Shown one piece after another: positions 7,331 to 14,757 of a DNA stretch of 43,920 nt. The stretch is taken from the NCBI GenBank assembly GCA_016204355.1, contig JACQKT010000014.1, forward strand, positions 1 through 43,920, read 5' to 3'. The DNA is from Candidatus Liptonbacteria bacterium. Its GTDB lineage: Bacteria; Patescibacteriota; Minisyncoccia; UBA6257; 2-01-FULL-56-20. The stretch's first letter is position 1. Each line of letters starts with the position of its first letter. Both the position numbers and the translations under genes were made by a program. Under the pieces are notes generated by a model. It worked only from the letters and a program-made list of their open reading frames with translations, was not told where the DNA came from and did no database searches.

Positions 7331-7349
7331 GCCATTGAAACTACAGACC
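7331..7349 (-). pseudogene. Remnant of a tRNA 5' half
   Basis: GGTCTGTAGTTTCAATGGC on the minus strand matches the first 19 nt (acceptor arm to D loop) of the adjacent tRNA-Trp at 16 of 19 positions after dropping its first base. No anticodon arm or T arm follows. It lies just upstream of the tRNA-Trp promoter and looks like a decayed partial duplication. Confidence 0.4.
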
Positions 7350-7384
7350 TGTTAGTTTAAGGATAATATAATCAGCCCCAACCA

Positions 7385-7414
7385 CACAATTGCCAAATTG
7401 CTCAATTGCTATTA
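7385..7414. repeat. Degenerate GCAATT repeat after rpmG
   Basis: On the minus strand three units (AGCAATTG, AGCAATTTG, GCAATTGT) directly follow the rpmG stop codon. It belongs to a loose class of GC-AAT repeats also seen after dnaE, around greA/GT2 and after rpoD. Confidence 0.45.
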
Positions 7415-7594
7415 TCACTTCCCCGTTATCCTTGTTTCCTTGTGAGTCGTTTGCTTGCGGCATTTCTTGCAGTACTTTTTGAGCTCGATTTTCCTTTCAA
7501 CTTTTTTCTTGTTCTTGCGAGTGTAATAGTTGCGGTGGCCACAAACGGAGCACTTCAGCGCTATTAAATTTTCCGAATATTTGGACTTCGCCAT
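7415..7594 (-). CDS. rpmG: 50S ribosomal protein L33
   Basis: A 59-residue protein starting MAKSKYSENLIALKCSVCG. L33 is a small exposed protein of the large subunit near the E site. Two Cys pairs (CSVC at about 15-18 and CKKC at about 42-45) form the zinc ribbon of the C+ form. The segment HRNYYTRKNKK and the C-terminal THKETRITGK are family hallmarks. The start is set by the ATG 18 bp after a good -10 box. It is a single-gene unit between tRNA-Trp and tRNA-Thr(GGT). Confidence 0.95.
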   Translation of the reverse strand: MAKSKYSENLIALKCSVCGHRNYYTRKNKKKVERKIELKKYCKKCRKQTTHKETRITGK

Positions 7595-7611
7595 TCGAGT
7601 AAGTGGAAAAA

Positions 7612-7640
7612 AGTATATCTCAAGGCGATAAATTTTGCAA
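7612..7640 (-). promoter_or_regulatory. Promoter of rpmG
   Basis: -35 TTGCAA (7635-7640), 17-bp spacer, -10 TATACT (7612-7617). The expected leader is about 11 nt and contains no ribosome-binding site. Confidence 0.65.
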
Positions 7641-7648
7641 AATTTTTG

Positions 7649-7719
7649 AGCCCGAGGGGAGAGTCGGACTCCCGTTTACTCCTTACCATGGATTCGTTCT
7701 GCCGTTGAACTACTAGGGC
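7649..7719 (-). tRNA. tRNA-Thr(GGT)
   Basis: A 71-nt cloverleaf on the minus strand with D arm GTTC/GAAC, anticodon loop ATGGTAA (anticodon GGT, Thr) and T arm GGGAG-TCCGACT-CTCCC. There is one mismatch in the acceptor stem (T5-C68), one in the anticodon stem, and a slightly unusual T loop. CCA is not encoded. Its first seven bases overlap the stop codon of the upstream HTH-LAGLIDADG gene, so it may be processed from that transcript. The mismatches leave some doubt about how well it functions. Confidence 0.85.
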
Positions 7720-8324
7720 TTTTCATTTAGTCCGACCATTATATTCCGTAATTTCGTATTTGAAAAGTAAAGCGTCAAAACGCCATATTTGCTTTTCTTA
7801 CAATAAGTGCCTAATTTCCCGGTTTTGGTAATTGTCGGCTTATAAAATTGGCTTCGCTTTATTCCCAGGTTTTTTGACCAAAAGAACATTGCTTCTTCAA
7901 AATTAATGTCGCTAAATAAATGCAAATGAAATTTAAACATGCTTTTGTCGATTCCATAAAACTTATGCATAAATTCCATAAACTTTTTTATAAGCCGCGG
8001 ATCAGAATTGCCGATTTTCACGGTATTCTTATCCGCCCTGGTCCCTTCGCCCCAATATAGTCCTATCCCCAAGCCGAACAATTTAGCTTCTTCAATATTG
8101 CGCGGAACGCTGAGGCTGAAGGGATCGCCGTCCGGATTATTCAAGGCGTAAATCGCTTCGCTAATACTCCGCTTTGGAATTACGTTTTTCTCAAGCCAAT
8201 AGTTTACTTTGTGCTCCGAGCAACCAAGCAGTTTGGCAATTTGCGCCGAGGACTTCCGTTCCCGCACATACAGTTTCTTTAACAAGTCGCCATCAATGGA
8301 ATTTTTGTCGGTATATTTCTTCAT
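7713..8324 (-). CDS. HTH plus LAGLIDADG-like domain protein
   Basis: A 203-residue protein of uncertain role. The N-terminus (about 8-50) is a helix-turn-helix of the type DLLKKLYVRERKSSAQIAKLLGCSEHKVNYWL. The rest (about 78-195) looks like a LAGLIDADG-superfamily fold: LFGLGIGLYWGEG is the LAGLIDADG-like helix, followed by KIGNSDPRLIKKFMEFM and a second, weaker half. That combination fits either a homing-endonuclease-derived protein or a DNA-binding regulator built like WhiA (which has the two domains in the other order). The stop codon TAG lies inside tRNA-Thr(GGT). The promoter is strong and embedded in an 11-bp inverted repeat, which suggests self-regulation. The start is the ATG at 8324 (a GTG is directly before it). 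Confidence 0.7.
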   Translation of the reverse strand: MKKYTDKNSIDGDLLKKLYVRERKSSAQIAKLLGCSEHKVNYWLEKNVIPKRSISEAIYALNNPDGDPFSLSVPRNIEEAKLFGLGIGLYWGEGTRADKNTVKIGNSDPRLIKKFMEFMHKFYGIDKSMFKFHLHLFSDINFEEAMFFWSKNLGIKRSQFYKPTITKTGKLGTYCKKSKYGVLTLYFSNTKLRNIMVGLNEKP

Positions 8325-8342
8325 CACAATTCAATTACAACA

Positions 8343-8371
8343 ATGATACCATATTGTTTGGTTGAGTTCAA
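8343..8371 (-). promoter_or_regulatory. Promoter of the HTH-LAGLIDADG gene
   Basis: -35 TTGAAC (8366-8371), 17-bp spacer, -10 TATCAT (8343-8348) with an extended TGG. One arm of the inverted repeat at 8356-8398 fills most of the spacer. Confidence 0.7.
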
Positions 8372-8398
8372 TCTGTGCAAGCAATAGCTCAACCAAAC
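8356..8398. promoter_or_regulatory. 11-bp inverted repeat, candidate operator
   Basis: GTTTGGTTGAG (8356-8366) and CTCAACCAAAC (8388-8398) form a perfect 11-bp inverted repeat with 21 bp between the arms. One arm lies between the -35 and -10 boxes and the other upstream of the -35. The predicted transcript starts downstream of both, so it would act as DNA (dimer-bound operator) and not as an RNA hairpin. Confidence 0.55.
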
Positions 8399-8441
8399 GT
8401 GGATTTTATCAGGTTTTTAAGGTGCGGCGGAGAAGTATTTT

Positions 8442-8852
8442 TCAAGCGCCCGCTTTGAATACGCCTCTGTCGATTAGTTCTTTGAGATACACATCGAGAT
8501 TCGGCAACGATTTCATCTCTTCAAAACTTACCCATCTGAATTCATCGTGCTCCGCAGGATTCAAGTCGGGCATCCCGTCCATCTCTATTATGTAAGTCAG
8601 CCGAACAATGTGCCGTCCGCCGTAGGAAGGGAAAATGTCCTGGGCGGCGATTATTTTTTCCTTGCCGTCGAAATCAAGTCCCGTTTCCTCTCTTATCTCG
8701 CGGATAAGGTTGTCGCGGAGCGGAATGCCCGGCTCTATCCGCCCGCCGGCTATATCCCAAACCCCTTTGGCTTCGCTCCCGGAACGTCGAAGCAAAAGGT
8801 ATTTGCCTTCTTTGTTTCGAATAACGGCCTTGACTCCAACTTGTAAATCCAT
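8442..8852 (-). CDS. Nudix hydrolase
   Basis: A 136-residue Nudix protein that probably hydrolyses a nucleoside diphosphate derivative. The box at about 36-59 contains GGRIEPG and REIREETGL, so the metal-binding REUxEE core is intact. The Glu expected after the GGRIEPG turn is Ile, a departure from Gx5E. The N-terminal VGVKAVIRNKEGKYLLLRR strand is typical of MutT-like members. The substrate cannot be told. It begins 4 bp after the 3' end of tRNA-Thr(TGT) on the same strand, with no separate promoter visible, so it is probably on the tRNA transcript. Confidence 0.9.
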   Translation of the reverse strand: MDLQVGVKAVIRNKEGKYLLLRRSGSEAKGVWDIAGGRIEPGIPLRDNLIREIREETGLDFDGKEKIIAAQDIFPSYGGRHIVRLTYIIEMDGMPDLNPAEHDEFRWVSFEEMKSLPNLDVYLKELIDRGVFKAGA

Positions 8853-8856
8853 TTTG

Positions 8857-8928
8857 AGCCGGAGGCGAGATTCGAACTCGCGACTTGCTGTTTACAAAAC
8901 AGCTACTCTACCACTGAGTTACTCCGGC
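8857..8928 (-). tRNA. tRNA-Thr(TGT)
   Basis: A fully paired 72-nt cloverleaf: acceptor GCCGGAG/CTCCGGC, D arm ACTC/GAGT, anticodon stem GCTGT/ACAGC with loop TTTGTAA (anticodon TGT, Thr), T arm GCGAG-TTCGAAT-CTCGC. The discriminator is T and CCA is not encoded. It is followed within 4 bp by the Nudix gene. Confidence 0.96.
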
Positions 8929-8941
8929 AATTGTGCGTTAA

Positions 8942-8970
8942 ACTCTACCAAAAACGAGGTTTGGTGTAAA
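8942..8970 (-). promoter_or_regulatory. Promoter of tRNA-Thr(TGT) and the Nudix gene
   Basis: -35 TTTACA (8965-8970), 17-bp spacer, -10 TAGAGT (8942-8947) with an extended TGG. Its -35 directly abuts the -35 of the divergent dnaE promoter. Confidence 0.6.
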
Positions 8971-9000
8971 TTGCGGCTGCCGCCGACTTCCTGCTAAAAT
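8971..9000 (+). promoter_or_regulatory. Promoter of dnaE
   Basis: -35 TTGCGG (8971-8976), 18-bp spacer, extended -10 TGCTAAAAT (8992-9000). The expected start near 9007 leaves about 6 nt before the ATG at 9014, and shows why the upstream ATG at 8999, which lies inside the -10 box, cannot be the start. Confidence 0.65.
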
Positions 9001-9013
9001 GAAGCAGAATTCG

Positions 9014-12000
9014 ATGCCTAAATTTACTCATTTACATACACATTCGCACTATTCCCTTCTTGATGGGCTTTCCAAAATCGACGGGCTCGTAAGCCGCGTA
9101 AAGGAGCTTGGAATGGATTCTCTTGCCGTTACCGACCACGGAACGCTTTACGCCGCAGTTGAGTTTTACAAAAAAGCTAAGGCTGCCGGAATCAAACCGA
9201 TATTGGGTGTCGAAACTTACGTGGCTCCGCGCGACCGCTTTAGCCGCGAGCCGAACGAAAAATATTTCCATCTTACTCTTCTTGCCCGAAACAACACCGG
9301 CTGGAAAAATCTCATAAAACTGATTACCAAAGCCCACCTTGAGGGATTTTATTACAGGCCGCGTGTCGACAAAGATTTGCTGCGCAAATACCACGAAGGG
9401 CTTATAGCGCTTTCAGGATGCTACTCCGGCGAACTCGCGAGGGCGATACTCGACAATAAAGACGCCGAAAAAGTAATCGGAGAATACAAAGAAATTTTCG
9501 GCCCGGAAAATTATTACATCGAAATCGGACATCATCCCAATTTCAATCCCGCATGGCACGAAAAAGTATGGAAGACACTTATCGAATTGAGTAAAAAAAC
9601 CGGAACTCCGCTCGTCGCGACGCAGGACAGTCATTACCTAAGGAAAGAAGACGCCGAATATCACGACATCCTCCTCGCGGTGCAAACCGGAAACAAGCTT
9701 CAGGACGAAGACCGCATGTCCATGAAAGCCGACGATTTCTCAATTACGTCGCCGGAACAGATGGCGGAAATTTTCAAGGAAATCCCCGAAGCGGTCGAGG
9801 AATCGCACAAAATCGCCGAAAAATGCAATGTCGAACTGGAATTGAATAAAATCCTGCTTCCGAACTTCCCTACGCCGAACGGACAAAGCGCGAATGATTA
9901 CATCAAAGAGCTTATCGAACAGAAAATAGGAGAACGCTTCTCGCCAAAAGAACAAACCAAGGAACTCAGGGAGCGTCTTGAATATGAACTCGGCGTTATC
10001 ACCAAAACTGGTTTCGCCGATTATTTCCTCATTGTCCAGGACCTTATTTCATGGGCCAAAATACATGGCATAACCGTCGGACCCGGACGCGGTTCGTCCG
10101 CAGGGAGCCTTGTTTCCTATATCCTCGGCATAACGGACGTCGATCCTCTAAAGTATGAGCTAATCTTCGAGCGTTTTTTGAATCCGGAAAGAATACAGAT
10201 GCCCGATATCGACATTGACTTCGCCGACAAGCGCCGGGACGAAGTACTTGCTTACGCGCGCCAGAAATACGGCGAAGACAGAGTTGCGCAGATAATAACT
10301 TTCGGAACAATGGCCGCGCGGGCGGCGATACGCGACGCCGGACGGGCGATGGGAATCTCCTACGGGTTCTGCGACCAAATCGCGAAGCTCATTCCTTTCA
10401 ATCCTACGCAAGGGATGAAAGAGGGATGGCTTGAAAAATGTCTCGAGAAAGTCGATGACCTGAAAGAGATGTACAAAGAAAACGCGGATGCAAAAAGGCT
10501 GATAGACGCGGCTATGCATCTTGAAGGAGTCGCCAGGCACGCTTCCGTCCACGCCTGCGGCACGGTCATATCGAAAGACTCTTTGACAGAACACGTTCCG
10601 CTCCAGTTCGCGCCACAAGACAAGGACATAGTAATCACGCAGTTCGAAATGCACAGCGTCGAAGACCTAGGGCTTTTGAAAATCGATTTTCTCGGATTGA
10701 AAAACCTCACGATAATAGAGGAAACTATCCGTCTTATAAAAGAGCTTAGGGACGAAGACATAAAAATATCCGAGCTGCCGCTCAACGACAGAAAAACTTT
10801 CGAACTTTTGCAACGCGCGGACACAACAGGTGTTTTCCAGCTCGAAGGCGACGGGATGCGGAGGTATCTGAAAGATCTCGTTCCGACGGAATTCGAGGAT
10901 ATAGTCGCTATGATTTCGCTTTATCGCCCGGGCACCCTCGAGACCGGAATGGTCCCCCGCTACATCGCGCGCAAGCACAAAAAGGAAAAGGTCACGTACC
11001 TCCATCCCAAACTCGAACCGATCCTGAAAAGAACATACGGGATAATGCTTTACCAGGAACAGCTCATGCAGGTCGCGCGGGAACTTGCCGGGTTTACCTT
11101 TTCAGAAGCCGACACTTTGCGAAAAGCCGTTGGAAAGAAAATAAAATCGCTACTTCTCGAGCAGGAAGAAAAAATGGTGAAAGGAATGATAAAAAACGGC
11201 ATCGTCAAATCAATGGCGGAAGAAATATGGAAATGGTTCGAACCGTTCGCGCGTTACGGATTCAACAGAAGCCATGCCGTTTGCTACGCCCTTATCGGCT
11301 ACAGAACCGCTTATCTCAAAGCGCATTATCCGGAAGAATTCATGGCGTCGCTTTTCAATGCCGAAATCAGCGACATCGACCGCATAGCGTTCCTCGTAAA
11401 TGAGGCAAGGCAAAAAGGAATAGAAATACTCACGCCCGATGTAAACAAAAGCTCGGTCAATTTTTCTCCGGAGGGAGACAAAATACGATTCGGGCTTCTC
11501 GCGATAAAAAACGTAGGCGGCGCGATAGTTCGGGCGATAATCGATGAGAGGCTTGGCCGCGGCGAATTCAAGGATTTCGCGGACTTCCTCAACAGGATCC
11601 AACATAAAGACCTGAATAAAAAGTCTCTCGAAAGTCTCATAAAAAGCGGGGCTCTTGATTCGCTCGGCACGGAACGGAAACAGGCGCTGGAAAACCTCGA
11701 CGAGATACTCCACTTCAGCGCTTTGATAAAAAAGGGAAATCAGCAAACCGGACAATCGCTTTTCGGGAATGTCCCTGCGGCCCCGTCATTCAAGTTTTCT
11801 AAGAACGCCGAACCGGCGACTCCGCTCGAAAAACTCGGTTGGGAAAAAGAGCTTCTCGGACTTTATCTCTCCGGTCATCCTCTCAATTCTTATAAAGAAA
11901 AAATGGGCAAGCTCGGCATTTGTACGATACGGGAGGCATGTTCCAAAGAAAAGAAAAATCAAGTGGTGAAAATCGCCGGAGCCGTGTCGGAAATAAAAAA

Positions 12001-12205
12001 GATATTGACGAAAAACGGCCAGCCGATGATTTTCGTGAAAATAGAAGATTTTTCGAAAGAACCTTTGGAGGTTGTCGTGTTTAACGACACACTTTCGAAA
12101 ACCATCGATGTCTGGAAAGAAAACAGCGTGGTCGCGGTGAAAGGAAAAATGTCTTGGCGGAACGGCGAACCGAATATGGTTTGCGAGAAAGCGATTAAGC
12201 TGTGA
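9014..12205 (+). CDS. dnaE: DNA polymerase III subunit alpha
   Basis: Replicative polymerase catalytic subunit of 1063 residues (E. coli has 1160). An N-terminal PHP domain begins at THLHTHSHYSLLDGL (about residue 4) with its metal-binding His intact. The polymerase core includes GPGRGSSAGSLVSYILG (about 355) and the catalytic PDIDIDF aspartates (about 395), then the finger segments, HhH motifs and a C-terminal OB fold (about 970-1063, VVKIAGAVSEIKK). The C-terminal tail that binds tau in E. coli appears to be missing or very short. No separate proofreading subunit gene is in the window. It is a single gene on the plus strand, and its transcript ends at the hairpin at 12274-12307. Confidence 0.97.
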   Translation: MPKFTHLHTHSHYSLLDGLSKIDGLVSRVKELGMDSLAVTDHGTLYAAVEFYKKAKAAGIKPILGVETYVAPRDRFSREPNEKYFHLTLLARNNTGWKNLIKLITKAHLEGFYYRPRVDKDLLRKYHEGLIALSGCYSGELARAILDNKDAEKVIGEYKEIFGPENYYIEIGHHPNFNPAWHEKVWKTLIELSKKTGTPLVATQDSHYLRKEDAEYHDILLAVQTGNKLQDEDRMSMKADDFSITSPEQMAEIFKEIPEAVEESHKIAEKCNVELELNKILLPNFPTPNGQSANDYIKELIEQKIGERFSPKEQTKELRERLEYELGVITKTGFADYFLIVQDLISWAKIHGITVGPGRGSSAGSLVSYILGITDVDPLKYELIFERFLNPERIQMPDIDIDFADKRRDEVLAYARQKYGEDRVAQIITFGTMAARAAIRDAGRAMGISYGFCDQIAKLIPFNPTQGMKEGWLEKCLEKVDDLKEMYKENADAKRLIDAAMHLEGVARHASVHACGTVISKDSLTEHVPLQFAPQDKDIVITQFEMHSVEDLGLLKIDFLGLKNLTIIEETIRLIKELRDEDIKISELPLNDRKTFELLQRADTTGVFQLEGDGMRRYLKDLVPTEFEDIVAMISLYRPGTLETGMVPRYIARKHKKEKVTYLHPKLEPILKRTYGIMLYQEQLMQVARELAGFTFSEADTLRKAVGKKIKSLLLEQEEKMVKGMIKNGIVKSMAEEIWKWFEPFARYGFNRSHAVCYALIGYRTAYLKAHYPEEFMASLFNAEISDIDRIAFLVNEARQKGIEILTPDVNKSSVNFSPEGDKIRFGLLAIKNVGGAIVRAIIDERLGRGEFKDFADFLNRIQHKDLNKKSLESLIKSGALDSLGTERKQALENLDEILHFSALIKKGNQQTGQSLFGNVPAAPSFKFSKNAEPATPLEKLGWEKELLGLYLSGHPLNSYKEKMGKLGICTIREACSKEKKNQVVKIAGAVSEIKKILTKNGQPMIFVKIEDFSKEPLEVVVFNDTLSKTIDVWKENSVVAVKGKMSWRNGEPNMVCEKAIKL

Positions 12206-12213
12206 ACAACATA

Positions 12214-12250
12214 ATGCGAACGGTGCGAATCGTATGCGAATACCGCGAAA
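12214..12250. repeat. Degenerate GCGAAT repeat after dnaE
   Basis: Four imperfect ~10-bp units, each containing GCGAA (ATGCGAACGG, TGCGAATCGT, ATGCGAATAC, CGCGAA), start 8 bp after the dnaE stop codon. Confidence 0.55.
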
Positions 12251-12273
12251 AGATTTTTTTAAATTCGGAAATG

Positions 12274-12307
12274 AAAATAGTGCTATCACGCGTGATAGCA
12301 CTATTTT
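12274..12307. terminator. Bidirectional terminator between dnaE and the nucleotidyltransferase gene
   Basis: A perfect 17+17 bp palindrome (12274-12290 with 12291-12307) with AAAATAG/CTATTTT ends, giving a T-run on either strand. It lies between convergent genes and can end both transcripts. Confidence 0.9.
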
Positions 12308-12322
12308 TACATAGGGGGTTAT

Positions 12323-12730
12323 TTAATCTCCATTTAGAATGGAATTGTGGTACTTCCCCGGTTCGTGCGCTGGAATTATTTTTATTTTAAGCGGCCAGTC
12401 GAAATCCTTCAAAGAATTTTCCAGGTCTTCCTTCAATTCGGTCTGGTCATAACCGAGAGCAACAACGTCGGGGCGGAGTTTTTTTACGATTTCCCACGAA
12501 CCGATCTCGACGTCCCCCTCGACGGCTCCGTCGACGCCATCCTGCGTTTCTATGTGCGCGATTCTTTCGGCTATGTTTCTCGCCGGCCCTCTGCCTTTCA
12601 AAATTTCCACCACTTTGTCCGCCGCGACCACGGCCGTAAGATGATCGCCTAATTTCTTCGCTTCGTTCAAAAAATATCTATGTCCGTCATGAACTCCGTC
12701 AAAGACGCCGAAAACGATCACTTTTTTCAT
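12323..12730 (-). CDS. HIGH-family nucleotidyltransferase (cytidylyltransferase-like)
   Basis: A 135-residue protein with a Rossmann-like nucleotidyltransferase fold. VFGVFDGVHDGHRYFL (about residues 5-20) contains the HxGH nucleotide-binding motif, and LRPDVVALGYDQ (about 87-98) and the C-terminal KYHNSIL fit the second signature. Family members make FAD, CDP-glycerol or CDP-ethanolamine. The size and sequence resemble archaeal-type FAD synthetase and TagD/GCT proteins, and the substrate cannot be decided from sequence. It is the last gene of a minus-strand run after lysS (19-bp gap). Confidence 0.85.
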   Translation of the reverse strand: MKKVIVFGVFDGVHDGHRYFLNEAKKLGDHLTAVVAADKVVEILKGRGPARNIAERIAHIETQDGVDGAVEGDVEIGSWEIVKKLRPDVVALGYDQTELKEDLENSLKDFDWPLKIKIIPAHEPGKYHNSILNGD

Positions 12731-12749
12731 ATTGGGAGAATATAACGTT

Positions 12750-14198
12750 CTACGCTTTTGGACGCATCAACGGAAAAATTACTGTCTCTCTGACGGGCTT
12801 ATCCATCAAAACCGCGAAGAGGCGTTCGGAAAGTCCGAAACCGGCTGCCGGAGGCATTCCGTATTCGAGCGCTTCCAAAAAATCTTCGTCGAGGAACTGC
12901 GCTTCTTTGTCCCCCGCCGCGCGCAGTTTCATTTGCTCCTCGAAACGGGCGCGCTGGTCAAGCGGGTCATTCAGTTCCGAGAAGCCGTTACCGAGCTCGG
13001 TGCCGCACGCGATAACCTGGATTCTTTCGACAAGCGCCGGATTTTTTTCCGAACGCTTTGCAAGAGGCGCCACTTCAACAGGTTGGTTTATAAGAAAGCA
13101 GGGCTGAATCAAAGTCGGCCTCACGGTTTTTTTGAAAATTAGATCGATAAGCCGTCCTTTACCCAGATGTTTTTCCGGTCCCAAGCCGAGAGAAACGGCT
13201 TTTTTGAAAAGTTCGTCGCGAGAAGCAGAAATCGGATTGATTTTATTCGCTTTTTCAAAAGCTTTTACATACTCGATCTTCGGCCATTTCTTGGTCCAAT
13301 CGATTGTTTTTCCCTGATGAGAAGTTTTCAGCCCGCCGGTAGTTTTTTTGACGACGGCCTTGTACATCTTTTCGACAAAATCTATCAAGTCGTTGTAATC
13401 GCGGTATGCCCAGTAGAATTCCAACTGCGTGTAATCCTGCAGATGTTCGCGGTCGATTCCTTCATTCCTGAAAACACGGCCGATCTCGAAAACTTTCTCG
13501 TAGCCGGCGACGAGAAGTTTTTTAAGAGGCAGCTCGAGAGAAATGCGGAGATAAAAATCCGTATCGAGAGCGTTATGTCTCGTCTTGAATGGTTCGGCCT
13601 CTGCTCCACCCGGTAAAGCTTCGAGTGCGGGTGTTTCGAGCTCTAAAAATTTTTCTTTCAAAAGAAAATCTCTGAACGACTGCCAAAAAACGCTTTTCTT
13701 CCGAAACATTACTTTCGTTTCCGGATCGAGTATTATGTCTATGTAACGTTTGCGCAGGCGCGTTTCGGTTTCTTCGAGACCGTACCATTGGCTCGGCAAT
13801 GGCCTCAAAGATTTGGCTGCAAACCAGAGTTCCTTTGCCTCGATGCTTTCTTCTCCTTTTTTTGTCTTAAAAACAGTTCCGCCGACCGACAAAAAATCAC
13901 CGCGGTCCAGCGTTTCCTTGAAAAGTTCGAAATTTTTAAGCGCGTCTTTTTTGATGATGGCCTGGATTTTTCCGCTTTCGTCGGTAATGTCCGCAAATAT
14001 AAGGTTTCCTTGGTCGCGTAATCCTGTCACTCTTCCTGCAACACAAATTTTCTTTCCCGCTTTTTCGAGCGCCTTGAATTTATTCCGCGTTTCGCCGATG
14101 GAAATTGTCCTTTTTACGGAAGAAGGGTAGGGATTTACTCCGGCTTTTTTAAGCCGGGAAAGTTTTTTAAGCCGTTCCTGAATTATGTCGTCGAGCAT
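12750..14198 (-). CDS. lysS: Lysyl-tRNA synthetase, class II
   Basis: Charges tRNA-Lys. The 482 residues comprise an N-terminal OB anticodon-binding domain (about 45-140; VAGRVTGLRDQGNLIFADI), class II motif 1 near LLKEKFLELETPALEALPGGA, motif 2 FEIGRVFRNEGIDREHLQDY (about 236), and motif 3 near the C-terminus (GFGLSERLFAVLMDKPVRE). The overall length is normal for bacterial LysS; motif 3 reads SER where most LysS proteins read IDR. The start codon lies 4 bp after the greA stop, so the two are co-transcribed. Confidence 0.96.
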   Translation of the reverse strand: MLDDIIQERLKKLSRLKKAGVNPYPSSVKRTISIGETRNKFKALEKAGKKICVAGRVTGLRDQGNLIFADITDESGKIQAIIKKDALKNFELFKETLDRGDFLSVGGTVFKTKKGEESIEAKELWFAAKSLRPLPSQWYGLEETETRLRKRYIDIILDPETKVMFRKKSVFWQSFRDFLLKEKFLELETPALEALPGGAEAEPFKTRHNALDTDFYLRISLELPLKKLLVAGYEKVFEIGRVFRNEGIDREHLQDYTQLEFYWAYRDYNDLIDFVEKMYKAVVKKTTGGLKTSHQGKTIDWTKKWPKIEYVKAFEKANKINPISASRDELFKKAVSLGLGPEKHLGKGRLIDLIFKKTVRPTLIQPCFLINQPVEVAPLAKRSEKNPALVERIQVIACGTELGNGFSELNDPLDQRARFEEQMKLRAAGDKEAQFLDEDFLEALEYGMPPAAGFGLSERLFAVLMDKPVRETVIFPLMRPKA

Positions 14199-14202
14199 CT
14201 GG

Positions 14203-14667
14203 TTACTCGATTTTCATTATCTGATAGTCCGCTTTTCCTCCGGGCGTTACAACCATGACTTTCTCTCCGACTTTCCTGTCCAAAAACGCCCGCCCTAGTG
14301 GAGATTCATTGGAGATCCTGCCTTCTTCCGGTTTCGCTTCGTTTGATCCGACTATGCGATATGTAAAAACACTGTCGTCTCTTTTCACTGTGACCGTAGA
14401 GCCAATGAACACGCTATCGCTGGCGCTTTTCTTCTCGCTCTTGATTATCGCTGCTTTCTTGATTATGTCATCAAGTTCCGATATGCGTATCTCGACGCGG
14501 CTTTGTTCTTCACGCGCTTCCGTGTATTCCGAATTTTCGGAAAGATCGCCGAATTCTTTTGCCTGTTTAAGCCGGTCGGCGACTTCACGCCTTTTTTCGT
14601 TTTTCAGCGCGTCGAGTTCTTTTTCCAGTTCTTCGAAACGCTCTTTGGTAAGATAGTATTTGTCCAT
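14203..14667 (-). CDS. greA: Transcription elongation factor GreA
   Basis: GreA enters the RNA polymerase secondary channel and triggers cleavage of backtracked RNA. The 154 residues show the N-terminal coiled coil (YLTKERFEELEKELDAL) with the acidic tip GDLSENSEY (about 40-48) and the C-terminal FKBP-like domain ending in VTPGGKADYQIMKIE. The start is the ATG at 14667; the longer reading to 14709 would translate a degenerate GC-ATT repeat and is not homologous. It precedes lysS by 4 bp. Confidence 0.96.
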   Translation of the reverse strand: MDKYYLTKERFEELEKELDALKNEKRREVADRLKQAKEFGDLSENSEYTEAREEQSRVEIRISELDDIIKKAAIIKSEKKSASDSVFIGSTVTVKRDDSVFTYRIVGSNEAKPEEGRISNESPLGRAFLDRKVGEKVMVVTPGGKADYQIMKIE

Positions 14668-14686
14668 AGTTTTTACGGTTAATCGC

Positions 14687-14757
14687 CAATCGCTTATGGC
14701 TAATGGCATATAAAAATTCTGTTTAGGCGATTTGCTATTTGCTATTTGCTATTTGCC
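14687..14757. repeat. 7-bp tandem repeat and related units around the GT2 3' end
   Basis: Four tandem 7-bp units (ATTTGCT x3 and ATTTGCC, 14730-14757) cover the last codons and the stop of the GT2 gene. Degenerate relatives with GCC-ATTA and GCGATTA spacing (about 14683-14710) lie just upstream of greA. Copy-number change would alter the GT2 C-terminus. Confidence 0.65.

Noticed and set aside
14730-14757. CRISPR-like array
   Set aside because: The unit is only 7 bp with no spacers; it is a simple tandem repeat.
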